A DNA stretch of 64,000 bases from assembly GCF_013607875.1 (NCBI RefSeq), contig NZ_VDES01000001.1, forward strand, positions 1,098,073-1,162,072, read 5' to 3'. Source of the DNA: Blastomonas ursincola. Lineage in GTDB: Bacteria > Pseudomonadota > Alphaproteobacteria > Sphingomonadales > Sphingomonadaceae. The notes beneath the pieces are model-generated. The model worked only from the letters and a program-made list of their open reading frames with translations, did not search any database and had not been told where the DNA came from. Positions within the stretch are counted from its first letter, which is position 1; every line of letters begins with the position of its first letter. Of this stretch, positions 16,736-32,885 are shown one piece after another. The position numbers were made by a program, and so were the translations under genes.

Positions 16736-18844
16736 TCAGAAGGACCACGATACCGTACCCTCGAAGGTGCGCGGCGTCCCATAGGTCACCCGGCCCGGGC
16801 CAAAGGCATCGAAGGCGAAGCTGTCGGTCAGGTTCCGCGCGTTGAGCGCAAAGCGCCAGCCGTCTATCTCATAGGAAATGACGGCATCGAGCAGCGTATA
16901 GCCCGGCAATGTCAGCGTGTTGGCATTGTTCACCGGGCGCTTGTCGACAAGCGTCACGCCGCCGCCGAAGCCGAGGCCCTTGAGCGGCCCGGATTGCACC
17001 TCATAGCTCGACCAGATATTGGCGCTATGCGGCGACGTCCGCTGCACCTGGCGCCCCTGAAAGGCTGCCGTGTTGGTGCGGGTGATCTCTGCGTCTAGAT
17101 AGGCATAGCTCGCCTGGATGCTCCAGCCGGGCAAGATCGTGCCTGCCAGCGACAATTCGACACCCTGGCTGCGCTGTTCACCATCGAGCACCGAAAAACC
17201 GACATTCACCGGATCGGGCGTCGCGACATTGGTCTGGTCGATGCGATAGACGGCGAGCGAACCGGTCAGTCCTTCGGTCAGGTTGACCTTTGCGCCGAGT
17301 TCCAGCTGCTCGCCACGCGTGGGGGCAAAGGCCTCGCCCGTGACCGTCCTGCCGATCTGCGGCTGGAAGGACTTGCTGTAGCTGGCATAGAGCGACACGG
17401 CCTCGCGCGGTTTGAAGATCAGGCCGACACGCGGGCTGAAGGCGCTGCCGGTCTGGCGGGCACGTGTATTTGCGGCAAGGTCGGTATCGACCTGCTCGAA
17501 CGAGTCATAGCGGCCGCCGAGAACAAGGCTCCACTGATCGCTGAAGACGATCCTGTCCTGCAGGAAGAGCCCGAGTTCGCGCAGCGTGTTGCCCGCATCA
17601 TAGGTGTAGTTCAGCGCCCCGCGCCGCACGCTGTAAACGGGACTGAATATATCGATCGGCGCGGAAGGATCGAATTCCCGATAGCGGAAATCGGCCGTCG
17701 AGCGCGAAAGGTCCAGGCCGGCGATCAGCTCATGACGGACCGCGCCGGTCGCGAAGCGGCCCCGCAGCGTCGTCTGCATCTGGGTCTCGCCATACGTGTC
17801 GAAGGAATCGAACGGGGTTCGTGATAGGGTTCGCCCATCGGCAGCCAGCGCGCCCGGAAGTTCTGCCCCCACCGCAGCATAATCGGTATCGACGAAGCGC
17901 AGGATGCTGCTGACCGACCAGTCGTCGCTAAATTCGTGCACGAGGCGGGCACCGATGCGATGCTGCTCCACTTCCACGCTGCCGGTATTGACGTTGCGTC
18001 GCCGGGATATCCGGCCATTGGGATTGGCGAGGATCGTCCCCACTGCAGGCAGCCCGAAATTCTGCCGGTCGAGATCGAGAAGCTTGTAGGCTCCCTCGAC
18101 CGTCAGGCTGGTCCGATCGCCCAGCATCGCCCGCACCGACGGCATGATCACCGAATTGCGCGTGCTCGCCCCTTCCAGAAACGATCCCTGGTCGCGCACC
18201 GACGTGCTCAGCCGATAGCTGATCTTCCCCGACTGATCCAAAGGTCCGGTGAGATCGGCCTCCGCACGGAAGAAGTCATAGCTGCCCAGCGTTGCCGTCA
18301 CGAAATAGCCGGGCTCGGCTTCGGGTTGCTTGGTGATGAAGTTGATCGTCCCGCCCGGCGAGGAATTGCCGAACAGCAAAGAGGCGGGGCCGAGCAGCAC
18401 CTCGATCCGTTCGATCCCGGTCAGGTCCGGCCCCAGATTGGCCGCCGGGCCGTTGCCGACCTTGGACAGCATGCCATCGAGCGCCGTCGGTGCAAAGAAA
18501 CCGCGGACCTGCACGCGGAGGCCATCGAAATTGGCGGGAGCCGAATTGCGGACGCTGGGGACATTGGCGAGCGCGCTGAAAGTATCCGCTCGCTGGTCGC
18601 GCAGCAGGTCTTCGGTCAGCACCTGCACCGATTGCGGTGTATCGAGCAACGCCGCTCCGTCGCGCGTGCCTACCGCGTCGAGCGCCTGATAGCCCGATGC
18701 GCGTCCTGTGACGATGATCTCTCGCCGCGCCTGTTGTTCGGCTTCTGCATCCTGCGGCTCGGCCTGCGCATGGACTGGCGATGCAGCGATCGCCAGCGGC
18801 AGCGACAGCAGAGCCAGACGGAAAAGGTGTCGGGGTGCAGTCAC
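16736..18844 (-). CDS. TonB-dependent siderophore receptor
   Basis: Outer-membrane ferric-siderophore receptor of 702 residues. Signal peptide ends SPVHAQ near residue 27; the plug domain covers about 45-165 (EIIVTG at the TonB-box region, then LDTPQSVQVLTEDLLRDQ); the rest is a 22-strand barrel ending in the classical terminal Phe (GTVSWSF). Plug motifs place it in the FhuE/FpvA/FoxA group; the exact siderophore cannot be read. The start is a GTG with GAGG 5 bases upstream. It is followed by the PepSY protein gene, and a Fur-box-like dyad lies upstream. Confidence 0.92.
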   Translation of the reverse strand: MTAPRHLFRLALLSLPLAIAASPVHAQAEPQDAEAEQQARREIIVTGRASGYQALDAVGTRDGAALLDTPQSVQVLTEDLLRDQRADTFSALANVPSVRNSAPANFDGLRVQVRGFFAPTALDGMLSKVGNGPAANLGPDLTGIERIEVLLGPASLLFGNSSPGGTINFITKQPEAEPGYFVTATLGSYDFFRAEADLTGPLDQSGKISYRLSTSVRDQGSFLEGASTRNSVIMPSVRAMLGDRTSLTVEGAYKLLDLDRQNFGLPAVGTILANPNGRISRRRNVNTGSVEVEQHRIGARLVHEFSDDWSVSSILRFVDTDYAAVGAELPGALAADGRTLSRTPFDSFDTYGETQMQTTLRGRFATGAVRHELIAGLDLSRSTADFRYREFDPSAPIDIFSPVYSVRRGALNYTYDAGNTLRELGLFLQDRIVFSDQWSLVLGGRYDSFEQVDTDLAANTRARQTGSAFSPRVGLIFKPREAVSLYASYSKSFQPQIGRTVTGEAFAPTRGEQLELGAKVNLTEGLTGSLAVYRIDQTNVATPDPVNVGFSVLDGEQRSQGVELSLAGTILPGWSIQASYAYLDAEITRTNTAAFQGRQVQRTSPHSANIWSSYEVQSGPLKGLGFGGGVTLVDKRPVNNANTLTLPGYTLLDAVISYEIDGWRFALNARNLTDSFAFDAFGPGRVTYGTPRTFEGTVSWSF

Positions 18845-18892
18845 GGCCGCCTCATCAAATGTTAATGCGAGGCGTTCCTAACAATTCCGAAA

Positions 18893-18907
18893 TGCGAGTC
18901 AATTGCA
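18893..18907 (-). promoter_or_regulatory. Fur-box-like dyad upstream of the siderophore receptor
   Basis: TGCGA-N5-TTGCA forms an imperfect inverted repeat inside an AT-rich stretch about 50 bases upstream of the receptor start. Fur boxes in alphaproteobacteria are loosely conserved, so this is a tentative call based on position and symmetry. Confidence 0.4.
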
Positions 18908-18994
18908 ATAATTGGCATGGCGTCAGCTTGGGGGAATTTGCTGCGCCAAGCCCCCGAATGATCCCCACATCCCGCATTCGCCCGAGCAGCGGAC

Positions 18995-19030
18995 AACAAA
19001 AACCCCGCCGGAAAGCGCTTCCGGCGGGGT
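18995..19030 (-). terminator. Rho-independent terminator after rpoC
   Basis: 11-base perfect arms CCCCGCCGGAA (19003-19013) and TTCCGGCGGGG (19019-19029) with a 5-base loop. On the minus strand the hairpin is followed by TTTTTGTTG. It ends the rpoB-rpoC transcript. Confidence 0.9.
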
Positions 19031-19078
19031 CTTGTCGTGTCGGTTCCCCGGGTGTGGGCGGGAGGAAAAACGCGAGGC

Positions 19079-23290
<4,212 letters not shown>

Positions 23291-23307
23291 TTTCTGCTCC
23301 ATTTAAG

Positions 23308-23411
23308 CCCTCTCCCCTTCGCAGGGAGAGGGTTGGGAGAGGGGCTTTCGCCGAGGGAAGTCTGTGACTCCCCCTCTCCCCGGCCCTCTCCCCTGAAGGG
23401 GAGAGGGAGGG
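23308..23411. repeat. Family A-type palindromes in the rpoB-rpoC gap
   Basis: Two palindromes, CCCTCTCCCCTTCG-type at 23308-23332 and CCCTCTCCCCTGAAGGGGAG-type at 23384-23407, lie in opposite orientation inside the intergenic region of the rpoBC operon. They would form strong hairpins in the rpoBC mRNA. Confidence 0.8.
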
Positions 23412-23417
23412 ACAATC

Positions 23418-27596
<4,179 letters not shown>

Positions 27597-27865
27597 AAAC
27601 GTGTCTTCGCCTTTTCGTGTCTGTCGATTCGGGGCGCACAAAGACGTCAAAAGGCCGCAAGCTCATGAGAACCCCATGAACCGCAGCCTATCGCGTCAGA
27701 TTATCCCTGAAGCTTCCTTCGTTCGGCAGGTCCGCGCAAACCTGTCATGTCTCGAAGCGTCCGGTGTTGCAGCGCGATATAAGCAGCGCTGTTGGACTTG
27801 TCAAACCGCCGCGCACGGCTTTGCGACGGATGACACCGCCCTGCCCCGCACGCTATGCGAGGCAG

Positions 27866-28510
27866 ATGACACGTTACCAGCGCCATCACTGGCTGCTCGC
27901 AGCCACGCTCGCCGGACTTGCGGGCTTTGTCGATGCGATCGGCTTTCTAGAAACGGGCGGCTTCTTCACCGCCTTCATGTCGGGCAACTCGACCCGCATG
28001 GCGGTGGGCGCGGTGCACGATGCATCGGCGGCGGGGATCGCGGTGGCAATGATCGCGACCTTCGTTACCGGGGTGACGCTGGGCGCGGTTCTCGGCAACC
28101 ACTGCGAGGCGCGCACGCGGCTGCCGGTGACGGTGCTGCTGGTCGCGACGTTGCTCGCACTGGCGGCGGGCCTGGCGATGGCGAGGTTGCAGGTCGCCGC
28201 GATCGGCTGCACCCTGCTCGCCATGGGTGCGGAGAACACTGCGTTCCAGCGCGAAGGCCAGGTAAGCATCGGCCTCACCTATATGACGGGCACGCTGGTC
28301 AAGCTCGGCCAGGCGCTGGCGCGGGTGCACCAGCGCGGGCATCGCGGCGAGTGGCTGCCCTATCTGCTGCTCTGGGCCGGGCTGGTGACAGGAGCGCTGC
28401 TGGGGGCGCTGGCCTTCCAGGCCTGGGGGCTGAGTGCCTTGTGGGTATCGGCAGGCCTGGGGCTGGCGCTCGCAGGCATCGCAACCCTGCCCCAGTTCGC
28501 GATGGAATAG
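27866..28510 (+). CDS. DUF1275 (YoaK) family membrane protein
   Basis: A 214-residue inner-membrane protein with about six hydrophobic segments. It has the DUF1275 signatures GFVDAIGFLETGGFFTAFMS and GNSTRMAVG, and later ENTAFQREGQVSIGLTYMTG. The family has no established function; transport is guessed from topology. The frame is open upstream to 27764, but ATG 27866 starts at the first family-conserved residues and has GAGG just before it. It is divergent from rpoB, with a shared intergenic region of about 270 bases. Confidence 0.8.
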   Translation: MTRYQRHHWLLAATLAGLAGFVDAIGFLETGGFFTAFMSGNSTRMAVGAVHDASAAGIAVAMIATFVTGVTLGAVLGNHCEARTRLPVTVLLVATLLALAAGLAMARLQVAAIGCTLLAMGAENTAFQREGQVSIGLTYMTGTLVKLGQALARVHQRGHRGEWLPYLLLWAGLVTGALLGALAFQAWGLSALWVSAGLGLALAGIATLPQFAME

Positions 28511-28634
28511 GCTGCAAATCAGGTCAGCTTTCCAGACCCATTAAATCGGTCTGACGGTAACTTACGTCATCTCAACGGCAAAACCCGGCGATGGGCTGAA
28601 CGCTTTTGCGCTTGCCGAGCGTTGCCGCCTTACC

Positions 28635-29624
28635 ATGACAAACCTATCGCACCCCATTCGCCCGGCAAGGGCCGCGATTGCCGCCGTTCTTGCCCTGACC
28701 GCAACCCCGCTGATGGCGCAGGACATGGCTCCCGCCACCGCACCCACTGTGGCACCGACGCTGCCGCAGGCGCAGCCGGCCCAGCCTTCGGTGCCGACGA
28801 CGACGCTTCCCGGTGCCGGCGCTCCGGCGGCCACGACACAGGCCCCGACCGTCCAGGCTCAGCCGCCCGCTGCCGCGCTGCCCGGCACGCCGCTTGCGAG
28901 CCCCGTTGCACCCCCCGCCGTGACAGATGTGCCGGTGGCTGCGATCGCACCGACGGCCGAGGTTGAAGCGGCCCCGGCTCCGCGCGCGGCCCGCCCCCAG
29001 ACAGCGGAACGCGCAGCACCGCCGCGCGTGGCCCAGGCCGAGCCCACCAATCCGAGTCCTGCGACCGGCGCGGACATCGCCGATCCGGTTGAAACCCTGG
29101 CAGGCGAAGATCTGACGGCGGTTCCGCCGATGACCAATGGCGGCACGGTGAACGAAGTGCCGACATCCGAAGTGACAGCTCCCCCGCCCGCCCCGACCGA
29201 AGGCGATGGCGAGGTCTGGGGCTGGATGGCCGCCCTGCTGGCCGCTCTGGGCGTGGGCGGCGGCGCGATCGCGCTGCGCCGCACCCGGACGCGCAAGAGC
29301 GCCGCGATGATGGCCGAAGCGCGCGCATCGGACGCAGAATACGACCGCCGCCTGGCGTCGCCACATGCGCGTCCGCCGGTGGCACCCACCATGGCTGCCG
29401 CAGCACCCGCGACGGCCAGCTTTGTGCAGCCGGTGATCCATCCTGCGCCTGCTCGGCCCGCCGCACGCACCGTTAATCCGGACAGCCCGATCGACCATCG
29501 CCGTCTCGAAGCACTGATCGCGCAGCGCCCGAACCGCGACAACCCCTTCAAGACCAGGGCCAATCGCAAGCGCCGCGCGCTGTTCCTGATGCGCAACGGC
29601 TATGGGATGCAGAGCGCGGCCTGA
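28635..29624 (+). CDS. Pro/Ala-rich exported protein with one membrane helix
   Basis: I do not recognise a named family. The 329-residue protein has a signal peptide ending TPLMAQ near residue 29, a disordered Pro/Ala/Thr-rich segment at about 30-190, a hydrophobic helix at about 195-215 (WGWMAALLAALGVGGGAIAL) followed by RRTRTRK, and a basic C-terminal domain with DNPFKTRANRKRRALFL near its end. The layout suggests a periplasmic stalk, one transmembrane helix and a cytoplasmic tail. It ends at a strong terminator, so it is probably monocistronic. Confidence 0.7.
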   Translation: MTNLSHPIRPARAAIAAVLALTATPLMAQDMAPATAPTVAPTLPQAQPAQPSVPTTTLPGAGAPAATTQAPTVQAQPPAAALPGTPLASPVAPPAVTDVPVAAIAPTAEVEAAPAPRAARPQTAERAAPPRVAQAEPTNPSPATGADIADPVETLAGEDLTAVPPMTNGGTVNEVPTSEVTAPPPAPTEGDGEVWGWMAALLAALGVGGGAIALRRTRTRKSAAMMAEARASDAEYDRRLASPHARPPVAPTMAAAAPATASFVQPVIHPAPARPAARTVNPDSPIDHRRLEALIAQRPNRDNPFKTRANRKRRALFLMRNGYGMQSAA

Positions 29625-29656
29625 TAATCCAAAGAGGAACGACACTTGCGCATATC

Positions 29657-29688
29657 GGGGAGGCGGTCATTCGCCTCCCCTCTTTTTG
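29657..29688 (+). terminator. Rho-independent terminator
   Basis: 9-base perfect arms GGGGAGGCG and CGCCTCCCC with a 6-base loop, followed by TCTTTTT. It ends the Pro/Ala-rich protein gene; the convergent reductase gene stops just beyond it. Confidence 0.92.
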
Positions 29689-29690
29689 CC

Positions 29691-30812
29691 TCAGGCCGCG
29701 CGGTAGCGTGCCAGCCAGTGCGCATAGGGCGCAGGCAGCGTCCAGCTGGCATTGTCGATACCGAGCTCGCGCGCGGCCTGATAGGGCCAGTGCGGATTCT
29801 CGAGCAGCGGGCGGCCCATCATCACCAGATCGACATCGCCATCGGCGACCATGCGGTTGGCGTTTTCGGAGCTGCCGATATACCAGCTGGTGGCATTGGG
29901 CAGGCCGGTCTCGTCGCGGACCCGGCGCGCGATCGGCGCCATGAACGCGGGCCCCCAGGGGATCTGCGCGGCGGGCGTCGAAAAGCCGATGCTGACATCG
30001 ATGAAATCGAGCCCGCGCGCCTTCATCTCGCCGACCAGCGCGATCGATTCCTTGAGCGTCTCCTCATCCTGCCCATCATATTCGAGCACGCCGAAACGGG
30101 CGGAAAGCGGCAGATGGTCGGGCCATACTGCGCGCACCGCCTCCAGCGTCTCGAGCAGGAAGCGCCCGCGATTTTCGGCGCTGCCGCCATATTGGTCGGT
30201 GCGCTGGTTCGAATGACGCGACCAGAAGCTCTGCGCAAGATAGCCATGCGCGAAGTGCAGCATCAGCCATTCGAACCCGGCATCGCGCGCGCGGATCGCC
30301 GCGGCGACGAAATCGGCCTTCACCCGCTCGATATCGTCCAGCGTCATCTCGCGCGGGGTGCGGTTGAGGCCACCGCCGAACGCAACCGCCGACGGCGCGA
30401 TCGGCTCCCAGCCGCGCGGATCGCCTTCGGCGATATGGTCGTCGCCCTCCCAGGGCACATTGGCGCTGGCCTTGCGCCCGGCATGCGCGATCTGGATGCC
30501 GGGGACCGCGCCCGCCGCCTTGATCTCGGCGACGATCGGCGCGAGCGCATCGCGTTGTTCGTCGTTCCACAGGCCGAGGCACGCCGGGGTGATCCGGCCT
30601 TCGGGCGACACGCCCGAGGCCTCGACCACCACCAGCCCCGCGCCGCCGCGCGCGAACGAGACAAGATGCGAGCGATGCCAGTCGTTGGCGACGCCGTCGG
30701 TCGCGGAATACTGGCACATCGGCGAGACCGCGATGCGGTTGCGCAACGTCACCGACTTGAGCGTGAACGGCGTGAACAGCGGCGTATCGGTGCTGGGGCT
30801 CGGATTGGTCAT
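29691..30812 (-). CDS. Old Yellow Enzyme family NADH:flavin oxidoreductase (YqjM-like)
   Basis: A 373-residue FMN-dependent ene-reductase. The TIM-barrel shows LRNRIAVSPMCQYSATDGV with Cys of the thermophilic-like YqjM subgroup, then QIAHAGRKAS with the substrate-binding His, the FVAAAIRARDAGFEWLMLHFAHGYL segment, and HSNQRTDQYGGSAENRGRFL. It reduces activated C=C bonds with NAD(P)H. It is divergent from an ArsR-type regulator gene across a 24-base perfect palindrome, so it is probably repressed by that regulator and induced by an electrophile. AAGGAC lies about 9 bases before the start. Confidence 0.92.
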   Translation of the reverse strand: MTNPSPSTDTPLFTPFTLKSVTLRNRIAVSPMCQYSATDGVANDWHRSHLVSFARGGAGLVVVEASGVSPEGRITPACLGLWNDEQRDALAPIVAEIKAAGAVPGIQIAHAGRKASANVPWEGDDHIAEGDPRGWEPIAPSAVAFGGGLNRTPREMTLDDIERVKADFVAAAIRARDAGFEWLMLHFAHGYLAQSFWSRHSNQRTDQYGGSAENRGRFLLETLEAVRAVWPDHLPLSARFGVLEYDGQDEETLKESIALVGEMKARGLDFIDVSIGFSTPAAQIPWGPAFMAPIARRVRDETGLPNATSWYIGSSENANRMVADGDVDLVMMGRPLLENPHWPYQAARELGIDNASWTLPAPYAHWLARYRAA

Positions 30813-30843
30813 AGGGGGATCGTCCTTGGCTTGGGGATGTTTG

Positions 30844-30867
30844 ATAGTTCGTATATAATCGAACTAT
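30844..30867. promoter_or_regulatory. Operator overlapping a consensus -10 (OYE/ArsR divergent promoter)
   Basis: Perfect 8-base arms ATAGTTCG (30844-30851) and CGAACTAT (30860-30867) with an 8-base spacer. The spacer includes TATAAT (30854-30859), a consensus -10 for the rightward ArsR gene; TTGGGG, 17 bases upstream, is a possible -35. A repressor bound here would block the promoter. Confidence 0.8.
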
Positions 30868-30902
30868 AGGAATTACAAGCCCGGCCTGCTATATGGGTGC
30901 GC

Positions 30903-31205
30903 ATGAGGAACTATGCGCATCCCGATCTTGCCGACGTTACCATCGAGCACGCGCTGCACGCGCTGAGCGATCCGGTGCGGCTCGACATCGTCCGCCAACT
31001 CGACCGCGCGGGCGAAGCAAGCTGCGCCGCATTGGACGGCGGCCGCCCGAAATCGAGCATGTCGCATCATTTCCGCGTCCTGCGCTCTGCGGGCCTGGTG
31101 CACACGCGCATCGCCGGGGTGCAGCACATGAACACGCTGCGCCGCGAGGAGGTGGACAAGCGGTTTCCGGGGCTGCTCGATGCGGTGCTGGGGGTGGAGG
31201 TATAG
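30903..31205 (+). CDS. ArsR-family winged-helix regulator
   Basis: A 100-residue winged-helix repressor: ALHALSDPVRLDIVRQLDRA leads into KSSMSHHFRVLRSAGLVHTR, a typical ArsR recognition helix. It has one cysteine (SCAALDGG), so metal sensing by a paired-cysteine site is unlikely. It is divergent from the Old Yellow Enzyme gene, sharing the palindromic operator, which suggests a local repressor of that gene. The start could be GTG 30897 or ATG 30903; no strong ribosome binding site is seen for either. Confidence 0.85.
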   Translation: MRNYAHPDLADVTIEHALHALSDPVRLDIVRQLDRAGEASCAALDGGRPKSSMSHHFRVLRSAGLVHTRIAGVQHMNTLRREEVDKRFPGLLDAVLGVEV

Positions 31206-31380
31206 GGTTGGGGCTTGTTGGCTGCTTTCGGGCTGTTCAAATTTTGCGTGGAATGGCAGACGATTGGTACACAATCGCCACAGACTTCGATTATAATTAA
31301 TGCACGTTTAGAACAGTCAGTTGAGATAACATGGGCCACCCCCCAATTCAAAGGTACAGCATAGTGAGGGGTCGCAGTCT
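31206..31380. other. AT-rich intergenic stretch, start of low-GC islet
   Basis: Base composition drops clearly against the surrounding GC-rich genes from about 31220 on, and stays low through the orphan gene to about 32080. No coding region, tRNA or insertion sequence end is apparent in this part. Confidence 0.5.
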
Positions 31381-31872
31381 TTAGAGAGACTGATCAAGAC
31401 TCGCGTTCCAGACGGCAGCGCCGTGCTCATGTGCATCGACACCCTCGAAAAATGATTCCAGTGCGGCCTCTAGATCTAAATCGTCCCAGTTCTTCCAATG
31501 CACCAACTTAGGCCTATACACCAAAAATTTTACCGATGAACTTTTTGAGCGATAAGGGATAAATAATACAGCTTCTGGATATAATTGCGAATACGATCTA
31601 ATCTCCACAATTATGGCATCAATTTTCTCAGCTCCCAGCTGAACTCGCCCATCGTATAGAAGCACTGCATTAATTGCACCATACTGATTTGCCTCAAGAT
31701 TTCGCTTTCCAAGTGCAACAGAAACTTCATGATTTTCTAGCTCAATCCGTTCAAGCCGGCGCTCGCCGTTGGCCATCATGTAACCAAAAATCGGAATCAA
31801 GACCTCTCCGTCCTCAATGCACCAAATGGCATGCGCTGAGAGAAAACCCGCCAGATTGAATGCATCGATCAC
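31381..31872 (-). CDS. Orphan hypothetical protein in low-GC islet
   Basis: I cannot name a family. The 163-residue soluble protein has no signal peptide or membrane segment and mixes beta-rich segments (AVLLYDGRVQLGAEKIDAII, VKFLVYRPKLVHW) with an acidic C-terminus (DDLDLEAALESFFEGVDAHE). Codon use and GC are clearly lower than neighbours (many AAA, ATA, TTT codons), pointing to recent acquisition. Its size and acidity would suit an immunity or accessory protein, but nothing proves it. AGGA occurs about 13 bases before the ATG, a weak ribosome site. Confidence 0.6.
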   Translation of the reverse strand: MIDAFNLAGFLSAHAIWCIEDGEVLIPIFGYMMANGERRLERIELENHEVSVALGKRNLEANQYGAINAVLLYDGRVQLGAEKIDAIIVEIRSYSQLYPEAVLFIPYRSKSSSVKFLVYRPKLVHWKNWDDLDLEAALESFFEGVDAHEHGAAVWNASLDQSL

Positions 31873-32108
31873 AGAATTATCCTAATGAGTTTACGGCAGC
31901 GAAGCGGAGGTTCGGCAAACACTCGATGAGGTCAACTAAATTTTCGGGGCACGGAATGATAACACATCTGGAGAGAATGCTCACAATGCCCAAAAATCTC
32001 AACGGGAAGTGTACAGGATTGCAGGTTTATCTGCGAAGTCCCACTAACTACCGCCCTCTGCTCAGCCCGAGCTTGTCCTGAACTTGTTTCAGAAATGAAC
32101 GGAGGTGG
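31873..32108. other. Non-coding part of the low-GC islet
   Basis: No convincing gene: the only open frame lacks a family or ribosome site. Composition is AT-rich until about 32055, where a fragment CAGCCCGAGCTTGTCCTGAA begins, a type of dispersed repeat common in sphingomonads, marking the likely edge of the islet. Confidence 0.45.
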
Positions 32109-32330
32109 TCAAGGGCTTTTGCGCCAAGCCAGGAACAGCAGACACGCGGCAAAGGCGATCGGTCCGTACATCAGGACCATGAACGCAAGCCAGCTCAGGG
32201 CTTCCCCGGAAGCGAGCAACTCCATGTCCGGAGCGAAAACCACCTTTCCCGCCCAACCTGCGATAAAGGCCCAGATAAGCGCCGTGGCTGCCAGCGATAG
32301 GATGGCGAGGCTGAGATAGATCGCGCGCAT
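32109..32330 (-). CDS. Small two-helix membrane protein
   Basis: A 73-residue protein starting MRAIYLSLAILSLAATALIW, with hydrophobic segments at about 5-30 and 45-68, joined by a short acidic loop, and ending AWRKSP. Function unknown. The open frame extends to 32477 but that part is repeat-derived sequence, so ATG 32330 is taken; no clear ribosome site precedes it. Confidence 0.5.
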   Translation of the reverse strand: MRAIYLSLAILSLAATALIWAFIAGWAGKVVFAPDMELLASGEALSWLAFMVLMYGPIAFAACLLFLAWRKSP

Positions 32331-32377
32331 GGCGGTGAACACTGCGCGCGACGAGAATGAACGGTAAGAACGCACTC

Positions 32378-32880
32378 CCCTCCCCGCTTGCCTGCGCAGG
32401 CAGGCATCCATCTCCTGCGCTGGCTCCCGGCGCAACGCTCGGGAGATGGGCCCCTGCCTTCGCAGGGGAGCGGTCATGTGGCGGGCGGGTTTGCGCGGCT
32501 GGCGCGACCTCTTCGCGGCTTCGCGTCTTCGCGTGAAACCCCTTTTGGCACGCGAAGGCGCGAAGGCGCGAAGGGGTTGGGCATGGCCGATGGGGTTCGC
32601 GTTCCCCTCCCTGCAAGGGAGGGGTTAGGGGTGGGTCGGCGGTGCGCTGCTCGCGGTCGATGGCGCGCTGCGCGCGCTTACCCACCCCCTGCCCCTCCCT
32701 TGCAGGGAGGGGGGTTTGATGGTGCGCTAGCGGGAGGCAAGATAGAGCCCTCTCCCCTTCAGGGGGGAGGGTTGGGAGGGGGGATGCGCGACGGAGGCGC
32801 TCGACACGCCCCTCTCAGCTGCGACTAGGCAGCAAGCTGCCAAGTCTCGCGTCTCTCCCCCAAGGGGGAGAGAGCAGGCA
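32378..32880. repeat. Repeat graveyard: at least four dispersed repeat types in 500 bases
   Basis: This gene-free stretch is built almost wholly from inverted repeats: TGCCTGCGCAGGCAGGCA near 32390; a CGCGAAGGCGCGAAGG block with its inverted partner near 32510-32570; family A copies at 32599-32637 and, inverted, 32680-32715; and CTCTCCCC palindromes near 32750 and 32855. The sequence at 32814-32876 is the reverse complement of part of the 40160-40232 repeat, with GCGAGACTTGGC and GCCTAGTCGCAGC conserved. No gene is supported here. Confidence 0.75.
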
Positions 32881-32885
32881 TTACG

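Noticed and set aside
31860-32081. 73-codon plus-strand frame in the low-GC islet
   Set aside because: It overlaps the start of the orphan gene, has no ribosome site and runs into a repeat.
32388-32828. 146-codon frame in the repeat graveyard
   Set aside because: It translates stacked palindromes (Pro/Leu/Arg/Gly strings) and has no gene-like start.
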